A stretch of DNA of 64,000 nt from DASTFY01 sp963769115 (GTDB lineage Bacteria > Actinomycetota > Acidimicrobiia > Acidimicrobiales > Ilumatobacteraceae). Below are positions 63,044 to 64,000 of this stretch, in pieces (the stretch's first letter is position 1; each line of letters starts with the position of its first letter). Under the pieces are notes generated by a model. That model had not been told where the DNA came from. It worked only from the letters and a program-made list of their open reading frames with translations, and searched no databases. The stretch is taken from positions 372,001-436,000 of the forward strand of contig CAVYKN010000019.1 of assembly GCA_963769115.1 (NCBI GenBank), given 5' to 3'. Both the position numbers and the translations under genes were made by a program.

Positions 63044-64000
63044 GTCTCCTCCCCGAACCCGGCGCCGCCGGGCGCAGGCTTCGCCTCCGCCAGGACCGTG
63101 GCGTTGGCGCCGCGTGCGGTGTTCGATCCCTCCTTCGTCGGGATCTTCTCGCTGTCGATCAGCGCGACCGCGGTGAGACGGACGAGGTCGGCGAGCTCGC
63201 GGAGCACGTCATCGGTCGCGCCCGCGCGAGCCAGCCGCAAACGGGCCATCCATCCCGCCAAGAGCACTTCGGTGAGCTGGCCGTGGTGCAACTCGTCGGC
63301 GATCGCCTGGGCCGGCCGCAGCTCGAGGAACCAGTCGGCCACGAGGGCCGCGAACGGCCAGCGGTCCGCGGTCAACGGCGAACGGACCCGATCGAAGACG
63401 GCGTCGGCGACGACCTTGCGGACGTTGGCGAACCATGGTGGCTCGACCGGGCCCTGGCCGGTGTTGGCCTGCGCCAAGGCGACGCGCCAATACATGCGGG
63501 TGCGATCGGCTACCTCGACCCAGTTGCGCCCAGGGTCGTAGAGCTCGGAGGCCAGGAGCTCCAGCACCTCGACCATCACCGCTACCCGACGCTGGTCGAC
63601 GGGGCTCGTCGGGTCGGCCCGCAGGAGCATGGCCGCCCACACGTAGGCCGGGCCGGTCACGCAGGTCGCGAAGGCGTCCGCCACCCACGCCCGGATCTCG
63701 GTCTTGTCGATCGGGGGGCCGCCCTCGCTCTCCGAGGCGTCAGCCCCGTGCGCGGTGACCTCTTCGAAGACGGGGTCGACCACCTCCTCGTCGACGTCGG
63801 GATAGCGGTCCGCGAAGATGAAGCCGAGCTCGCCGGCGGCGAGCGGCACCATCCAGACGGTCCACTCCGGGAAGCCGATGCGGATCAGGCGGGCCGCCGT
63901 CATGTCCCGCCGCTCCCGGGACGCGGGGATGGTCAGCGAGTCCCAGCTGTACTCCTTGAACCGCGTGTGACGGACGAGGTCGTCGGCGATGCGGAACAGC
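63040..64000 (-). CDS. Unknown protein of the caspase/TIR/TPR locus, N-terminus beyond the window
   Basis: At least 319 aa; the frame stays open to the edge (HTRFKEYSWDSLTIP upstream of the first visible Met). Helical, with VADAFATCVTGPAYVWAAMLL and RTRMYWRVALAQANTGQGP as conserved-looking stretches and a Gly/Ala/Glu tail. No HExxH or nucleotide motif is visible in this part. It is the gene just before the TPR protein in one operon. Function unknown. Confidence 0.7.
   Translation of the reverse strand, partial: LFRIADDLVRHTRFKEYSWDSLTIPASRERRDMTAARLIRIGFPEWTVWMVPLAAGELGFIFADRYPDVDEEVVDPVFEEVTAHGADASESEGGPPIDKTEIRAWVADAFATCVTGPAYVWAAMLLRADPTSPVDQRRVAVMVEVLELLASELYDPGRNWVEVADRTRMYWRVALAQANTGQGPVEPPWFANVRKVVADAVFDRVRSPLTADRWPFAALVADWFLELRPAQAIADELHHGQLTEVLLAGWMARLRLARAGATDDVLRELADLVRLTAVALIDSEKIPTKEGSNTARGANATVLAEAKPAPGGAGFGEET

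Noticed and set aside
1..64000. tRNA, rRNA, insertion sequences, integrases
   Set aside because: No cloverleaf or rRNA-like segment and no transposase or integrase domain was recognised; gaps between genes are mostly too short.

Overview
The window is very GC-rich and densely coded, with many overlapping start and stop codons. It encodes mycofactocin biosynthesis, several F420-type oxidoreductases, mycothiol/DinB-fold proteins and numerous GTG starts. Together these point to Actinomycetota. The pairing of mycofactocin genes with ETF, FixC-like and FixX-like partners suggests Acidimicrobiia or a relative; this is inference, since no rRNA is present. At least nine genes read cleanly only after a one-base correction, almost always an extra base, so the assembly probably carries residual indel errors.

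1-4.8 kb: the 3' end of an LCP cell-wall ligase, then a leftward four-gene operon of two NDMA-type alcohol dehydrogenases, a MoxR ATPase and a VWA protein. 4.9-8.1 kb: an ECF sigma factor with a cytosolic anti-sigma/DinB-like partner, then mftA-mftB-mftC. 8.1-14.9 kb: a hypothetical protein, a lipoprotein, an ABC exporter, a dienelactone hydrolase-like protein, and a Crp regulator divergent from ispD-ispF-rlmB. 14.9-21.7 kb: the second mycofactocin block (OYE-type oxidoreductase, ETF alpha, FixC-like, ferredoxin, ETF beta, mftF). No mftD or mftE is visible.

21.7-54 kb is mostly housekeeping and accessory metabolism: membrane proteins, msrB, acyl-CoA ligases, a ceramidase-like/acyltransferase fusion, PAP2 phosphatase, a Fur regulator, a broken PI-PLC-domain membrane protein, PrsW protease, an ECF/anti-sigma pair, a P450 with its ferredoxin, a DedA protein, an amino-acid racemase-like protein, a Rieske oxygenase with a sarcosine-oxidase-like enzyme, a PadR regulator with an evident operator, a K+ channel, an FrhB-like protein, carbonic anhydrase and a dimethylformamidase-like protein.

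54.1-64 kb is the most unusual part. A SARP/BTAD regulator preceded by a tiny leader ORF is followed by a small beta-rich protein, a 74-aa protein, a 52-aa remnant of homocysteine methyltransferase, a caspase-like peptidase with a hydrophobic C-terminal segment, and a two-module TIR protein. Facing these are a TPR protein of about 1,130 aa and a further protein that runs off the window. This looks like a caspase-TIR-TPR conflict (immunity or cell-death) module.

Many genes have a TANNNT -10 element about 6-10 nt before the start codon, which suggests widespread leaderless transcription.
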